This document shows positions 1 to 11,131 of a DNA stretch of 64,000 bases, piece after piece. The stretch covers positions 583,087 through 647,086 of the forward strand of contig VXRJ01000018.1 of NCBI GenBank assembly GCA_009838525.1. Direction: 5' to 3'. The stretch's first letter is position 1, and every line of letters begins with the position of its first letter. Source of the DNA: Acidobacteriota bacterium (GTDB lineage Bacteria; Acidobacteriota; Vicinamibacteria; Vicinamibacterales; UBA8438). Position numbers and translations under genes: made by a program. The notes below the pieces were generated by a model. The model was not told the DNA's origin. It saw nothing but the letters and a program-made list of their open reading frames with translations, and did not search any database.

Positions 1-2616
1 CATCGGCAGAAAGCGTGTCTCTCCACCGGTCGCGCCGGTCGCCCCTGGGTCCGCCGTCGGCTCGACGAACCGATCGATGCGTAGCCAGGACATCGCCCGG
101 CGCCATTGCATCTGGTCGGCGCCCAGCGTCGGCACGTTGTTCTCCGCGTAGCAGGCCGCGACGCAGGCGTTGCAACCCGTGCACGCGTCGATGTCGATCG
201 CCATTCCCCAGCGGTGCTCCGGGTGAACCAGCGGTGGGTTGAGGGTGAGGTGCTCCTCCTCATGCGGAATGTCACCCGCATCGAGCGCCTGCTGCGTAAC
301 CGCCCGAGCCAGACCACGGCCATGCTGATCGAACGTACCCTGCAAACGATGCACCGGCCGGTGCAGTTCACGCGGCGTCAAATCGACCCTCGTGCCGGCA
401 AAGCGCAGGCCGCGTGACGCGCCCGCCGGAACCGGATCGAGCAGGGCCAGGGGATTCGCTCCCCTGCCGCTGGCGTAGCGGCCCGCAGCGGTCTGTCCCT
501 GACCAATCGGCATCGCGGCGGCCCCCGCATGGAGGTGCAGGTTGAGCAGAACTGTCGCCTCGACACGGCCGTGATCCGATTCGACGGTGACCAGTTGGTT
601 TTCCTCGGCGCCGATCGCCGCCGCCGTCTCCGGGTGAAGTTCGATCCAGCTTCCCCAGGTCGCCTTCAGGATCGGATCCGGAATCTCCTGCAGCCATGGC
701 CGGTTGGCGGCACGGCCGTCGTAGAAGTGAAGTGACGGGTAGGGGAGGAGCGTCAGCGCGCGTCCGTTGCCCGTGCCCGCCGCGTCGCGTGCCAGGGCGC
801 CGAAGTCGAGACCGTCGAATGAGTCGTTCAGACTGACGGGCTCGGGTTCGACCAGCCACCAGAGCCCGCCCCGGCGAATCGCGTCGGCCCAGAAGTCCTC
901 GAAGTCCTGCGGTTCGGGCGCTTCGGCATCGTCCGGCGCCTCGACCTCGTCGGGCGCGGCGGCCGCCTCCGCCGCGATCCGTGCCGCCTGCAGCGCCCGC
1001 CACCGCTCGCGCAGCACATCGTAGAACTCGCCGTCCGGCAACGTCGCCGGAACTTCGTTGTCCCCGGTTTCCGCGGCCGTTGCGTCCGCCTGAGCGTCCG
1101 CCAGCGCCGCGCGACCCACCGCCAGGAAGATGTCGCCCGTGTGCCGCGTGTCGTACAGCGGTCGCATCGCCGGCTGCATCAACCCCTCGACACCGGTGGC
1201 GAGCACGTGATCGCCCCACGATTCCAGCGGCGTGTGCGCTGGCAGAACGATGTCGGCGCGAGCCGTTGTGTCGTTCGGACTGGAGGCAATCGCAACGGCC
1301 AGCGGAACCTGTTCCATCGCCCCGGCGAAGTCGGCCGCCGCCGGCATCGTGTGGACCGGGTTCACCTGGTGGAGCACCAGCAGATCGATCTCGCCGGCGT
1401 GCATCGCCTCCGCGAGGGACGTCATGTCGGCGTACGTTGCGGCGCCGTCCCACATCGTCTCCGGCGCCATCCGGACGGTCGCGCCGATGTTGCCGGCAAC
1501 GTAGTTCAGCAGCGCGACCGCCGCTGCCGCCTCGGCCCCATCGCTCCCCGACGCGGCGACCGCGCCGCCCGCCGCCAGCGTCCGTCCCGCGCCGGCCACG
1601 GGATCCGAAAAGGCGCGCGCCAACTCGGCAATTCGCTCCGCGGGTACGCCGCTTCGTTCCGCCGCCGTCTGGGGCGTCCAGTCGGCGACGACGCCGGCGA
1701 TCCGCTCGAGCCCGGCTTCGTCCTCGACCTGCGCGCGGCCCTCGGCAACGATCACCTGCACCATCGCTGCGGCAATCGCGCCTTCGCTGCCGGGCTCAAT
1801 CGCCACCCATTCGTCGGCGTTCGACGCAGTGAGCGAGAGGCGTGGCTCGAAGTGGACGGCACGCGCCCGCGCGCCGGTTGTCGAACCATCCGGCCGCCGG
1901 GCGTCGGCGTAATCGCGCGCATGCGCCACGCTGGCAAGCCAGGTCTCCAGGAAGTCCGCACTGAACGAAACCACCAGCTCCGCCCGGCTGAAGTCATGGT
2001 ACGGCGCAGCCGCCCGGCCGAAGAGCGCGTCGTTGGCCGCGCGCATCGCTTCCCAGGCGTAAGTCTCGTAGCGCAGGCGACGCGCGCCGCCCACCGCCTG
2101 GCACCAGCGGTCGATCAGTGCGTCGAGGGTGCCGGTAAGCGCCGGCGTTACGACCGCGATGCGGTCGCCACGTCCCTCCGCGCGTAACGCCGCGATGCGC
2201 TCCGCCACTTCCGTTTCGGCGTCGTCCCAACTGACCGGCGCCAGGCCGTCCCGCCCTTCGCCCTCCCGGCGGCGGAGCGGTTCACGGTACCGGTCCGGGT
2301 CGTACAACCCCTGCAGCGACGACTGTCCGCGCACGCACAGCCCGCCCCGATTCACGGGATGCCGGGGATTCCCTTCTACCTTGATCGCGCGCCCTTCCCG
2401 CGTCTTCACCAGCACGCCGCAGCCGGTGGGGCACTCCCCGCAGACACTGGCATACCAGGTGGCGATGCCGGGAACGACGTCATCCGGCGGAATCACGTAC
2501 GGAATGATCCGTTCCGGCGGGACCGGCGAGCAGGCTGCGGCCGCGGCGGCAGGGCCGGCGCTGCCGAGCATCCTGAGGAAGGTGCGCCGGCCGACCGTCT
2601 CCGTCAATGGTGACAT
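1..2616 (-). CDS. actB: Alternative complex III molybdopterin-like/iron-sulfur subunit ActB (partial, C-terminus beyond window)
   Basis: Open frame from ATG at 2616 to the left window edge without a stop (872 codons). The N-terminus has a twin-arginine type motif (GRRTFLRML), then the molybdopterin-oxidoreductase Cys cluster CGECPTGCGV and LCVRGQ. Close to the window edge follows a ferredoxin domain reading CTGCNACVAACYAENN, and the last residues FLPM fit the start of the next Fe-S cluster motif. This fusion of a molybdopterin-like domain with a four-cluster ferredoxin domain is the ActB arrangement of alternative complex III, a quinol:electron acceptor oxidoreductase that replaces cytochrome bc1. 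The start overlaps the end of actA by 13 bases, so the two are translationally coupled. actC to actF would be expected to the left of the window. Confidence 0.88.
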   Translation of the reverse strand, partial: MSPLTETVGRRTFLRMLGSAGPAAAAAACSPVPPERIIPYVIPPDDVVPGIATWYASVCGECPTGCGVLVKTREGRAIKVEGNPRHPVNRGGLCVRGQSSLQGLYDPDRYREPLRRREGEGRDGLAPVSWDDAETEVAERIAALRAEGRGDRIAVVTPALTGTLDALIDRWCQAVGGARRLRYETYAWEAMRAANDALFGRAAAPYHDFSRAELVVSFSADFLETWLASVAHARDYADARRPDGSTTGARARAVHFEPRLSLTASNADEWVAIEPGSEGAIAAAMVQVIVAEGRAQVEDEAGLERIAGVVADWTPQTAAERSGVPAERIAELARAFSDPVAGAGRTLAAGGAVAASGSDGAEAAAAVALLNYVAGNIGATVRMAPETMWDGAATYADMTSLAEAMHAGEIDLLVLHQVNPVHTMPAAADFAGAMEQVPLAVAIASSPNDTTARADIVLPAHTPLESWGDHVLATGVEGLMQPAMRPLYDTRHTGDIFLAVGRAALADAQADATAAETGDNEVPATLPDGEFYDVLRERWRALQAARIAAEAAAAPDEVEAPDDAEAPEPQDFEDFWADAIRRGGLWWLVEPEPVSLNDSFDGLDFGALARDAAGTGNGRALTLLPYPSLHFYDGRAANRPWLQEIPDPILKATWGSWIELHPETAAAIGAEENQLVTVESDHGRVEATVLLNLHLHAGAAAMPIGQGQTAAGRYASGRGANPLALLDPVPAGASRGLRFAGTRVDLTPRELHRPVHRLQGTFDQHGRGLARAVTQQALDAGDIPHEEEHLTLNPPLVHPEHRWGMAIDIDACTGCNACVAACYAENNVPTLGADQMQWRRAMSWLRIDRFVEPTADPGATGATGGETRFLPM

Positions 2617-3185
2617 ATCAGGCAGTCGCGGGACGCGTCGTTGGCCTCGTGGCACTGGACGCACCAGCCCATCGTGAGTGAAGAAACCTGCCGGGCGATC
2701 GTCATCCCGCCCACGTCCCCGTGGCACTCGGCGCAGCCGAAGCCGGCGCGAAGATGCGCCTTGTGGTTGAACCGGACGTGGTCCGGCAGGTTGTGGACAC
2801 GGACCCAGGGAATGGGTTGCTCGTTCTCCCAGTAGTCGAGCACTTTCAGGATCTCGGGCGCTTCCGCCAGGATGGCCTGATGGCAGCCGGCGCACCGCTG
2901 GACCGACGGAATCCCCGCTACCGGGCCGCGCCTTGCGTAGGCGTGGCAGAACTGACAATCGATCCCCGCCTGCTCGACATGGAGCGCGTGACTGAAGTCA
3001 ATCGGCTGCTGCGGCGGCGCGCCCGGCTCCGTCGCTTCCGCGCCGGCAATGGCTGCTTCCGGCTGGCCATGCAGCACGACGCCCGGGATCATGCCGACGC
3101 CGGCGGCGAAAAAGGCCGCGCCGGCGGTCAGCAAGACCGCCGCGCCCACGCGTAGCGCGAGCCGGACAAGGGTGTGATGCGTCAT
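2604..3185 (-). CDS. actA: Alternative complex III pentaheme cytochrome c subunit ActA
   Basis: 193 aa from ATG 3185. An uncleaved or cleaved N-terminal membrane segment (about residues 8-32) is followed by five CxxCH haem motifs: CQFCH, CAGCH, CAECH, CVQCH and CLICH, the last at the very C-terminus. Five haems, one membrane anchor and direct coupling to actB match the ActA subunit, which passes electrons out of the complex on the periplasmic side. An upstream in-frame start at 3311 would add 42 arginine-rich residues with no signal-peptide character, so I prefer 3185. A general multihaem cytochrome c3/c7-type protein is the alternative, but the neighbour argues for ActA. Confidence 0.86.
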   Translation of the reverse strand: MTHHTLVRLALRVGAAVLLTAGAAFFAAGVGMIPGVVLHGQPEAAIAGAEATEPGAPPQQPIDFSHALHVEQAGIDCQFCHAYARRGPVAGIPSVQRCAGCHQAILAEAPEILKVLDYWENEQPIPWVRVHNLPDHVRFNHKAHLRAGFGCAECHGDVGGMTIARQVSSLTMGWCVQCHEANDASRDCLICHH

Positions 3186-3319
3186 ACGGGGTCCGTGGAG
3201 TCGAGCCGTGCAGCGCAGGGTCGAAAACCGCGCGTATCTTACGGCGATCCGGGCGTTTCGGACAAGGCGGATTCGGCCGCCTTGCCCGTTCCGGCAACGA
3301 TGGTGGATCATGGGCGGTT
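3186..3319. promoter_or_regulatory. Divergent intergenic region between actA and acnA
   Basis: 134 bases separate the divergent start codons of actA and aconitase, so promoters for both must lie here. No clear -35/-10 pair or dyad stands out to me. Confidence 0.35.
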
Positions 3320-6016
3320 ATGAGTAGTGACACGTTCGGTGTTCATCGGACGCTGAAGCTGGGCGCCGGGGCGGAAGTGGACTTCTACAGCCTTCGCGCG
3401 CTTCAGGCGGCCGGATTCTCCGGGGTGGGACGCCTGCCCTACGCGCTGAAGATACTCCTCGAGAACATGCTCCGGCGGGAGGATGGCGAGAGCGTCACCG
3501 CGGCCGACATCGAGGCGCTGGCGCGCTGGACTCCGGGAGCGGGCAAGGAAATCGCCTTCATGCCGGCGCGCGTGCTTCTGCAGGACTTCACCGGGGTACC
3601 GGCCGTGGTGGATCTGGCCGCGATGCGGGACGGCATCGCGCACCTTGGCGGCGACCCGGCCCGAGTCAATCCCCTGCAGCCGGCCGAACTGGTGATCGAT
3701 CACTCGGTGCAGGTGGATCACTTCGCGACCGCCGACGCGTTCGACCTGAACGCCCAGCTCGAGTTCTCGCGCAACCGAGAACGCTACGCCTTCCTCAAGT
3801 GGGGGCAGGACGCGTTCGACAACTTCAAGGTGGTGCCGCCCGATACCGGGATCGTCCATCAGGTGAATGTCGAGTACCTTGCCCGGGTCGTCTGCCGCGA
3901 CGCGATCGACCGAGGGCGGAGCGTGGCGTATCCCGACACGCTCGTCGGCACGGACTCGCACACGACCATGGTGAACGGCCTGGGCGTCGTCGGGTGGGGC
4001 GTCGGCGGAATCGAAGCCGAGGCAGCGATGCTGGGGCAGGCGATCTCGATGCTGATCCCGGAAGTGATCGGCTTCCGGCTTGCCGGCACGCTGCCCGAAG
4101 GGGCTACCGCGACCGACCTCGTGCTGACCATCACCGAGCGCCTCCGGCAGTACGGCGTGGTCGGCCGGTTCGTCGAGTTCTTCGGGCCGGGACTTGCCTC
4201 GCTCACGGTTGCCGATCGCGCGACGCTCGGCAACATGTCACCGGAGTACGGATCCACGGTGGCGATATGTCCAATCGACGGGATGACCCTCGACTACCTT
4301 TCCCTGACCGGCCGCGATCCGGCGCGGGTCGAGCTGGTGGAGGCCTATGCGAAGGCGCAGGGTCTGTTCGCCACCCCGGATGACGACCCGGTCTACAGCG
4401 ACGTAATCGACTTCGATCTGGGCGCCGTCGAGCCGAGCTTGGCGGGACCCAAGCGCCCCCAGGATCGCGTGCCGCTACGGCGCGCCGCGTCGGCGTTTGC
4501 CGCCGTGCTCGAGGATCTCGGCGCGGGCCCCGACGGGGGCGCGGCAACGAACGGACGTGAGTCTGCGACACCTGGCAACGGCGCGGGCGCGCTCGACGAT
4601 GGAGCCGTGGTAATCGCCGCGATTACAAGTTGCACCAATACGTCGAACCCGAGCGTCATGTTGGCCGCCGGCCTTCTCGCGCGCAACGCCGTCGCCCGCG
4701 GCCTTCGGCCGAAGCCCTGGGTGAAGACGAGCCTCGCGCCCGGTTCGATGGTGGTGACGGAGTACCTGCGCGCCGCTGGATTGCTGGAACCGCTGGCGCA
4801 GTTGGGCTTTGGACTCGTCGGCTACGGCTGCACCACGTGCATTGGCAACAGCGGTCCGCTGCCGGACGAAGTGGCTTCCGCGGTAACCGACCGCAACCTT
4901 GTCGTTGCGTCCGTCCTGAGCGGCAATCGGAATTTCGAGGGGCGCGTGCAGCCGCTCGTGAAGGCGAACTACCTCGCGTCACCACCGCTGGTCGTCGCGT
5001 ATGCCCTCGCCGGGCGGATGACCGCCGATCTTGCCACCGAGCCGCTCGGGACCGACCGCGATGGCAATGCGGTCCATCTGCACGACCTCTGGCCATCGGC
5101 GGCCGAGGTCCAGTCGGCGCTCGCCTCCGCCGTCCGGACCGATCAGTTCATCAGCAAGTACGCGGCGGTCTTCGACGGCGACGCGCGTTGGCGCGGCCTC
5201 CCCGCGCCGGAAGGCGACCGCTTCGACTGGTCCTCGGATTCGACCTACGTCCGGCGTCCACCCTTCTTCGAGTCGCTGGTAGCGGACCCGGCGCCGCCGG
5301 GAGATGTCACCGGCGCTCGCGTGCTGGCCCTCCTGGGGGACAGCGTGACCACCGATCACATCTCGCCCGCGGGATCGATTCCCGCCGACGGTCCGGCGGG
5401 GCGGTATCTCACGTCGCTCGGAGTCGCTCCGAAGGACTTCAATTCATTCGGTAGCCGCCGCGGCAATCACGAGGTGATGATGCGCGGCACATTCGGCAAC
5501 ATCCGCCTCCGCAACCGCCTGGCGCCGGGCACCGAGGGTGGCTGGACCCGCCATCTGCCGGACGGCGAGCAGATGGCGATCTATGACGCCGCGATGCGCT
5601 ACCAGGAAGAGGGAACGCCCCTCGTCATCCTCGCCGGCAAGGAATACGGCTCGGGTTCCTCACGTGACTGGGCGGCGAAGGGAACGATGCTCCTCGGCGT
5701 CCGCGCGGTCCTAGCCGAGAGCTTCGAGCGTATCCACCGGAGCAATCTGGTTTTCATGGGGGTGTTGCCGCTCGTCTTTGCGCAGGGTGAATCAACCGGG
5801 AGCCTCGGCCTGGCCGGCACGGAACGCTACGACCTGACCGGCATCGCGGGCGATGCCCTCGCTCCCCGTGCCGGTGTCCGCGTCCGTGCCACGCGACACG
5901 ACGGAACGACGATCGACTTCGAGGCCACCGCCCGCATCGACACCCCGGAAGAACTCCGCTACTACCACCACGGAGGCATCCTGCCCTACGTCCTGCGTCG
6001 CCTGGCGGCGGCGTGA
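3320..6016 (+). CDS. acnA: Aconitate hydratase A
   Basis: 898 aa, the normal length for AcnA-type aconitase, which interconverts citrate and isocitrate in the TCA cycle. The N-terminal half shows the family motif [20 protein letters not shown]. The Fe-S cluster ligands are in [10 protein letters not shown] and [14 protein letters not shown]. The swivel domain near the C-terminus has [29 protein letters not shown] and [15 protein letters not shown]. The interdomain linker at about residues 400-430 is an unusually Gly/Ala-rich low-complexity stretch. It is divergent from the act operon and stands as a single gene. Confidence 0.97.
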   Translation: MSSDTFGVHRTLKLGAGAEVDFYSLRALQAAGFSGVGRLPYALKILLENMLRREDGESVTAADIEALARWTPGAGKEIAFMPARVLLQDFTGVPAVVDLAAMRDGIAHLGGDPARVNPLQPAELVIDHSVQVDHFATADAFDLNAQLEFSRNRERYAFLKWGQDAFDNFKVVPPDTGIVHQVNVEYLARVVCRDAIDRGRSVAYPDTLVGTDSHTTMVNGLGVVGWGVGGIEAEAAMLGQAISMLIPEVIGFRLAGTLPEGATATDLVLTITERLRQYGVVGRFVEFFGPGLASLTVADRATLGNMSPEYGSTVAICPIDGMTLDYLSLTGRDPARVELVEAYAKAQGLFATPDDDPVYSDVIDFDLGAVEPSLAGPKRPQDRVPLRRAASAFAAVLEDLGAGPDGGAATNGRESATPGNGAGALDDGAVVIAAITSCTNTSNPSVMLAAGLLARNAVARGLRPKPWVKTSLAPGSMVVTEYLRAAGLLEPLAQLGFGLVGYGCTTCIGNSGPLPDEVASAVTDRNLVVASVLSGNRNFEGRVQPLVKANYLASPPLVVAYALAGRMTADLATEPLGTDRDGNAVHLHDLWPSAAEVQSALASAVRTDQFISKYAAVFDGDARWRGLPAPEGDRFDWSSDSTYVRRPPFFESLVADPAPPGDVTGARVLALLGDSVTTDHISPAGSIPADGPAGRYLTSLGVAPKDFNSFGSRRGNHEVMMRGTFGNIRLRNRLAPGTEGGWTRHLPDGEQMAIYDAAMRYQEEGTPLVILAGKEYGSGSSRDWAAKGTMLLGVRAVLAESFERIHRSNLVFMGVLPLVFAQGESTGSLGLAGTERYDLTGIAGDALAPRAGVRVRATRHDGTTIDFEATARIDTPEELRYYHHGGILPYVLRRLAAA

Positions 6017-6097
6017 TCGCAGAAAAGCGAGACGACCAGACAGACGGGAACGGCGATCGATCTGACGCTGGGCACCGTCATTCCGGGAGCACTGACG

Positions 6098-7939
6098 ATG
6101 GCATCTGTCGTGACGGAACAACCAGCGCCGGCGCCCCTCGTGCCGGAGCAGATCGTGTGGGACCTGGCCGACCTCTATCCGTCAGTCGAGGCGTGGCGCG
6201 CAGCCAGGAAGGACATTGCGGGGCGGGCGGATGATCTTGCCCGGTTCCGCGGGACGCTGAGGGAGAGCGCGGGACAACTGGCCGACGCGCTCGACAGCGT
6301 GCGCAGTACCGAAAAGGACCTGGTCCGGCTCTTCGTGTATGCGTTCCTCAAGGCGGACGAAGACCGGCGCGTCTCCGAAGCCCAGGAGCGCCGCGGCGAG
6401 GCCTCGGCGCTGATGGCCAGGTTCGAGGAGGCGGCCAGCTTCATCGCACCGGAATTGCTGCAGATTGGCGCCGCGACGATTGAGCGTTTCATCACGGCGG
6501 AGCCACGCCTCGATAGGCACGCGTTCGGGTTGCGCGACACGCTTCGGCAGGCGGGCCACACGCTGTCCGACGAGTCGGAGGAAGTGCTCGCGGCGACCGG
6601 TTCGATGCGTCAGGGCCCGGAACGCATCTACGCCATGCTCTCCAGTTCGGACCTGCCGTTCCCGAGCGTGACGCTGTCGACCGGAGAGGAGGTACGGCTC
6701 GATCAGGCGGCATACGGGCGACACCGCGCGTCGCCCGTCCGTGAAGATCGGAAACTCGTATTCGACGCTTTCTGGGGAGCCTGGCGCAACTACGAGGCGA
6801 CTCTCGGGCAGACGCTCGAAACGCACGTCAAGTCACACGTCTTCGAAGCGAAGGTGCGCAACTTCGACAGCGCGCTCGATCAGGCGCTGTTCGGGGCGAA
6901 CATCCCGCCCGCGGTCTACCGCACGCTGATCGAAGCGGCCCACCGCCACCTGCCATCACTGCATCGGTACTTCCGGATCCGCCGGCGGCTGCTGGGTGTC
7001 GACGAATTGCGGTACTCGGATATCTATCCGCCGCTGGTGTTCTCCGACCGGGTCTACACATTGGACGAGGCTCGTGGCCTCGCCCTTGCCTCCGCCGCGC
7101 CGCTGGGGGCCGATTACCTCACGCTTCTCGGTGAGGGCCTCGCAAGCTGCTGGACGCATGTTTATCCGCAACCGGGGAAGGCGCCCGGGGCCTATATGTA
7201 CGGCTCGGTCTACGACGTCCATCCGTACCTGCTGCTGAACTTCAACGGTGCCTACGATGACGTCACGACATTCGTTCACGAGTGGGGACACGCGGTCCAC
7301 ACCATGCTCGCCACGCGCGCCAATCCCTACGAAACGGCGGGCTACGCGACGTTCACGGCAGAAGTGGCGTCTACGACCAACGAAGTCCTGCTCCAGGAAC
7401 ACCTCCTTACGCGGGATCTGTCCGACGAGGAACGACTCTTCTACCTGGGCAGCGCGCTGGAAGGGATTCGCGGCACCTTCTTCCGACAGGTGATGTTCGC
7501 CGAGTTCGAGCTGGCGATTCACGAACTGGTGGAGCGGGACGAGGCGCTTTCAGGGGCCAGGCTGTCGGAACTGTACGAGCGGCTCGTCCGCCAGTACCAC
7601 GGCTCTGACGAGGGAGTGCTCTCCTATGACACCGACTACGCGATCGAGTGGGCGTTCATCCCGCACTTCTACCGGAACTTCTACGTCTTTCAGTACGCCA
7701 CGTCCATCGCGGGCGGGACGATGTTCGCCGACCGGTTGCTGACGGGCGACGGGACTTCCCAGGAAGCGGCTCGCCGGGACTACCTGGCGGTGCTCTCGGC
7801 CGGCGGCTCCGACTACGCCTACGACCTGCTTCGGAATGCCGGCATCGATCTCGCCACGGACGCTCCCTACGACGCCCTGATTGCCAGGATGAACCGTGTG
7901 ATGGACGACATCGAGGCGATCCTGGCCCGCCGCGTCTAG
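6098..7939 (+). CDS. pepF: Oligoendopeptidase F (M3 family zinc metallopeptidase)
   Basis: 613 aa, the usual PepF length. The zinc-binding motif HEWGH is in the segment TTFVHEWGHAVHTML, with a third ligand expected in the following helix (YATFTAEVASTTNEVL). The family substrate-binding region YQYATS-like segment appears as VFQYATSIAGG near the C-terminus. It is a cytoplasmic enzyme that trims oligopeptides of roughly 7-17 residues. There is no signal peptide. It lies 81 bases after acnA on the same strand. M3 assignment is firm; exact substrate is inferred from the family. Confidence 0.94.
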   Translation: MASVVTEQPAPAPLVPEQIVWDLADLYPSVEAWRAARKDIAGRADDLARFRGTLRESAGQLADALDSVRSTEKDLVRLFVYAFLKADEDRRVSEAQERRGEASALMARFEEAASFIAPELLQIGAATIERFITAEPRLDRHAFGLRDTLRQAGHTLSDESEEVLAATGSMRQGPERIYAMLSSSDLPFPSVTLSTGEEVRLDQAAYGRHRASPVREDRKLVFDAFWGAWRNYEATLGQTLETHVKSHVFEAKVRNFDSALDQALFGANIPPAVYRTLIEAAHRHLPSLHRYFRIRRRLLGVDELRYSDIYPPLVFSDRVYTLDEARGLALASAAPLGADYLTLLGEGLASCWTHVYPQPGKAPGAYMYGSVYDVHPYLLLNFNGAYDDVTTFVHEWGHAVHTMLATRANPYETAGYATFTAEVASTTNEVLLQEHLLTRDLSDEERLFYLGSALEGIRGTFFRQVMFAEFELAIHELVERDEALSGARLSELYERLVRQYHGSDEGVLSYDTDYAIEWAFIPHFYRNFYVFQYATSIAGGTMFADRLLTGDGTSQEAARRDYLAVLSAGGSDYAYDLLRNAGIDLATDAPYDALIARMNRVMDDIEAILARRV

Positions 7940-7958
7940 CCCCTGCGCGCCGTCGTCC

Positions 7959-9869
7959 GTGCGCTTGGAGCCGGGCGCGGCCGCGTGGTACCATCCCCGG
8001 TTAAGCCGGGAGAGTACGGGACTGCCGACCGAGAGCGAGATTTCTTTTTCCACACCTGATGCATTCGGCCCCTACCGGGTAATGCACCAGATCGGTGTTG
8101 GCGTTCTCGGCCCCCTGTTCCGTGCCGCTGACGCCGCGGGAAACGTTGTTGCGGTCAAGTCCTTCCGGCTTGACCTGACGCCCGAGCAGGCGGAACGTTT
8201 CGGCGATGCCCTGCACGCCGTGATCGGCGTCGGGCTTTCCGATTCCTCCATCGTCCCGTTGCTCGACGCCGGTCTTGAGGCCGGCGTGCCGTTTCTCGTT
8301 TCCGAATGCGTCACCGGCAGCTCGCTCGACGTAGTCCTGCGCAACGAAGCAGGGCGTCCTGCCGGGGCGCCGGAAATCGTCGGCCGAATCGCTGCCGCGG
8401 TCGATGCCGCCCATGCCAGCGGCGTGATGCATGGCACGCTTCATCTGCGCGACGTGATCGTAGACGGCGACCGCGTCCGGGTGAGTGGTTTCGGGATCGC
8501 CAACGTGCTGGAACATGTGGGGTTGCGCGTACCCATCCGGCGCCCCTACGCCGCCCCGGAGCTGGTGGCGGGCCGACACTGGGGACCGGAGGCGGACCGC
8601 TACGCGTTAGCTGCGATCGGCTACGAACTCTTGACCGGGATGCGCGCAGCCGGCTCGGGTGAAGACGTGGTGGCGCGACTGCGTGATCTAGCCGGCATCG
8701 ACGTGGCGGACCGGGCAGGGTTGCAGCAGGCTTTTCGGAATGGACTGGCCGAGGATCCGTCGCTCCGTCCTGCTTCCGCCAGGCGTTTCGCCCTGGCGTT
8801 CGCCACCGCGCTCGGCCAGCCCCTGGTCGAGCCGGACAGCGTTGGCGCGCCTCCGGCACCCGCGCCACTGGTCGAGACGGCGCCGCCAGAGGTGGACGGT
8901 GAGGCCGAACCACAGTCGTCGGGCGAGGCCGAATCCGTGTCTTCCGAGAAGGTCGAACCCACGTCGTCCGCGGAGGCCAGATTCGTATTGCCCGAGGAGA
9001 CTGCATTTGAACTGGTGGCCGAACCGGCCACTCCCGATCCCGCACGAACCGCGAAGCCCATCGACTGGCCGAATGCGGCGGGAGCACCGTACCCGCCGGA
9101 CGGCGCACGCGATGACCCCGACCTGCGCCCTGATGACGAGCAATTCACCGAAGAGGGCGACGAAGGGGACGGCGACACGCTTGCGGGGCCGGAAGCAGTA
9201 CCGGTGAACCTGGCCTCCCGGCAAGGGGAGCACGCACCAACGGGGCGGGGACTGCTTCTACGGTCGGTGGGACCGGTGGGGATCGCGCTGGTGATCGGCG
9301 TCGGCTTGGCGTACGTCCTGGGCATGGAGGTGGGAGGGCCTGCGGAAGCGCCGAACGGCTCGTCCTCCGCTGCGACGACCGTTGCGGACACCGGCGGGGA
9401 AGCGGCGGCCCCGCCACCATCCCCGGCGGAATCCGTTAGTCCGCCTGCGGTGATGGACGGTGCGCCGCGGGCGACAGCCGGTTTCGAAGCGCCCGTACAG
9501 CGGCGGGTGACCGCGCCGGAATCGACACCGGTGGCCGTGCCGGGGGATGAGGCTCCCGCGCCAGCGCTACCGCCGACGGAAGCGTCCACGCCAGGCGAGC
9601 CGGTCGATCCCACTCCCGCGCGTCCAGCGCCCACCGCACCGACAGGCGCTGGATCGATCTACGTTCAGACGCGTCCGCCGGGCGCCATCGTGCTGCTTGA
9701 CGGCGAACGGGTCGGCGTCACGCCACTGCTCTTGCCGGACGTCGCGGCGGGCCCCCACGAGGTGCGGTTCGAGTTGCCGGGCTACCTCCCGTGGGCGACT
9801 GATGTGGCAGTAGCGGCCGAGGAACAGAACCGCGTGGGCGCTTCACTGCAACCCGACGGAACCCGATGA
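7959..9869 (+). CDS. Membrane-anchored pseudokinase with C-terminal PEGA domain
   Basis: Up to 636 aa. Residues about 37-290 match a Hanks-type Ser/Thr kinase fold: a glycine loop ([10 protein letters not shown]), the ATP lysine K67 (VAVKSF) and an AAPEL segment. The catalytic HRD motif is replaced by HGT (158-160) and the DFG motif by GFG (177-179), so catalysis is not expected. A long acidic, Pro/Ala-rich linker follows, then one membrane helix (about 435-455), another Pro-rich stretch and a PEGA domain from about residue 575 ([19 protein letters not shown]). The kinase part would be cytoplasmic and the PEGA part outside. The start is uncertain: GTG 7959 is the longest, but a -10-like TACCAT at 7989 and a GGGAG at 8007 suggest initiation further in, perhaps CTG 8022. 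Confidence 0.8.
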   Translation: MRLEPGAAAWYHPRLSRESTGLPTESEISFSTPDAFGPYRVMHQIGVGVLGPLFRAADAAGNVVAVKSFRLDLTPEQAERFGDALHAVIGVGLSDSSIVPLLDAGLEAGVPFLVSECVTGSSLDVVLRNEAGRPAGAPEIVGRIAAAVDAAHASGVMHGTLHLRDVIVDGDRVRVSGFGIANVLEHVGLRVPIRRPYAAPELVAGRHWGPEADRYALAAIGYELLTGMRAAGSGEDVVARLRDLAGIDVADRAGLQQAFRNGLAEDPSLRPASARRFALAFATALGQPLVEPDSVGAPPAPAPLVETAPPEVDGEAEPQSSGEAESVSSEKVEPTSSAEARFVLPEETAFELVAEPATPDPARTAKPIDWPNAAGAPYPPDGARDDPDLRPDDEQFTEEGDEGDGDTLAGPEAVPVNLASRQGEHAPTGRGLLLRSVGPVGIALVIGVGLAYVLGMEVGGPAEAPNGSSSAATTVADTGGEAAAPPPSPAESVSPPAVMDGAPRATAGFEAPVQRRVTAPESTPVAVPGDEAPAPALPPTEASTPGEPVDPTPARPAPTAPTGAGSIYVQTRPPGAIVLLDGERVGVTPLLLPDVAAGPHEVRFELPGYLPWATDVAVAAEEQNRVGASLQPDGTR

Positions 9870-9882
9870 TCAAGACGGCAAA

Positions 9883-11100
9883 ATGAAGGCGATCCTCGCG
9901 CTCGAAGACGGCACCTGGTACGAGGGAAACGCCGCTGGCGCCAGCGGTGCGGGCGACCGCGACGACGGCAGGGATTCCGCCGCGGTCCGCACCGCGTCCA
10001 ATCCGCAGGCCGGCTCCGGGGCGGCCGCGGTCGGCGAGGTGGTCTTCAATACGAGCATGACGGGCTATCAGGAGATCCTGACGGACCCCTCCTACGCCGG
10101 GCAGATCGTGACGATGACCTGCCCGCAGATCGGCAACTACGGCGTCGCGCCGGCCGATGTCGAATCGGCGGGCCCGCAGGTGGCCGGCTTCGTGATGCGG
10201 GAGGAATCACCGATTCCCAGCAACTGGCGCGCCAGCGGATCGCTTCGGGATTACCTGGTGACGCACGGCATTGTCGCCGTTTCCGGCATCGATACGCGAG
10301 CGCTGACGCGTCGCCTGCGAAGCGCGGGGGTCATGCGAGGCGTCATCGGCACGGGTTCCGCCGTAGATCCAGCCGCTCTGGTGGCGCAGGCGAAGAATGC
10401 CCCCTCGATGGAGGGAGCGGACCTGGTGCGCGGGGTCACCTGCGGCGCCCCCTATGACTGGCGTCCGGACGAAGAGGCGGGAGCGCCCGGCTTCGTCCTC
10501 GACGTCGAACGGAACACCGGACGACGACTGCGCGTAGTGGCGTACGACCTCGGGATGAAACGGAACATCCTGCGCCGACTCTCCACCTATGGCTGCGACG
10601 TGCGCGTGTACCCGGCCGACGCGCCGGTGGCGGAACTGCTAGCGGAGAAGCCGGACGGTATCTTCTTCAGTAACGGCCCGGGCGATCCTGCCCCGGTCGA
10701 CTACGCGATCCGGAATGCGCGCGGCGCCGTTGCGTCGGGACTTCCGGTTTTCGGCATTTGCCTCGGCCACCAGATTCTCGGCCTGGCGATGGGCGCGTCG
10801 ACCTACAAGTTGAAGTTCGGCCATCGCGGCGCGAATCACCCGGTAAAGCAGCTCGATACCGGGAGGGTGGAGATCACGTCGCAGAACCACGGCTTCGCGA
10901 TCGACCCGGAGTCGATTCCGGACGACGTGGAAGTAACGCACAGGAACCTGTACGACGGAACGATCGAGGGGCTGCGACACCGGAACGCCTCGGTTTCGTG
11001 CGTGCAGTATCATCCCGAGGCGTCCCCCGGACCGCACGACGCCGACTACCTCTTTGCCGGCTTCATCCAGGCGATGGAACGGCAGGCGGGTCGCCGGTGA
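9883..11100 (+). CDS. carA: Carbamoyl-phosphate synthase small (glutaminase) subunit
   Basis: 405 aa. It hydrolyses glutamine to supply ammonia to CarB for carbamoyl phosphate, the precursor of pyrimidines and arginine. The N-terminal domain reads [11 protein letters not shown] and [21 protein letters not shown]. The class I glutamine amidotransferase domain has the nucleophile Cys in [11 protein letters not shown] and the His-Glu pair in [11 protein letters not shown]. About 30 residues (roughly 17-48, Gly/Ala/Asp-rich) are inserted between the first strand and GEVVFNTS compared with usual CarA, which explains the extra length. It is followed by carB after 31 bases, as an operon. Confidence 0.97.
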   Translation: MKAILALEDGTWYEGNAAGASGAGDRDDGRDSAAVRTASNPQAGSGAAAVGEVVFNTSMTGYQEILTDPSYAGQIVTMTCPQIGNYGVAPADVESAGPQVAGFVMREESPIPSNWRASGSLRDYLVTHGIVAVSGIDTRALTRRLRSAGVMRGVIGTGSAVDPAALVAQAKNAPSMEGADLVRGVTCGAPYDWRPDEEAGAPGFVLDVERNTGRRLRVVAYDLGMKRNILRRLSTYGCDVRVYPADAPVAELLAEKPDGIFFSNGPGDPAPVDYAIRNARGAVASGLPVFGICLGHQILGLAMGASTYKLKFGHRGANHPVKQLDTGRVEITSQNHGFAIDPESIPDDVEVTHRNLYDGTIEGLRHRNASVSCVQYHPEASPGPHDADYLFAGFIQAMERQAGRR

Positions 11101-11131
11101 ACGGCCGATTCCCGACGCCTGCCCTGACGTA

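Noticed and set aside
368-1453. 361-codon minus-strand frame overlapping actB
   Set aside because: It is out of frame with the molybdopterin/ferredoxin coding frame and is arginine/glycine-rich low-complexity shadow sequence.
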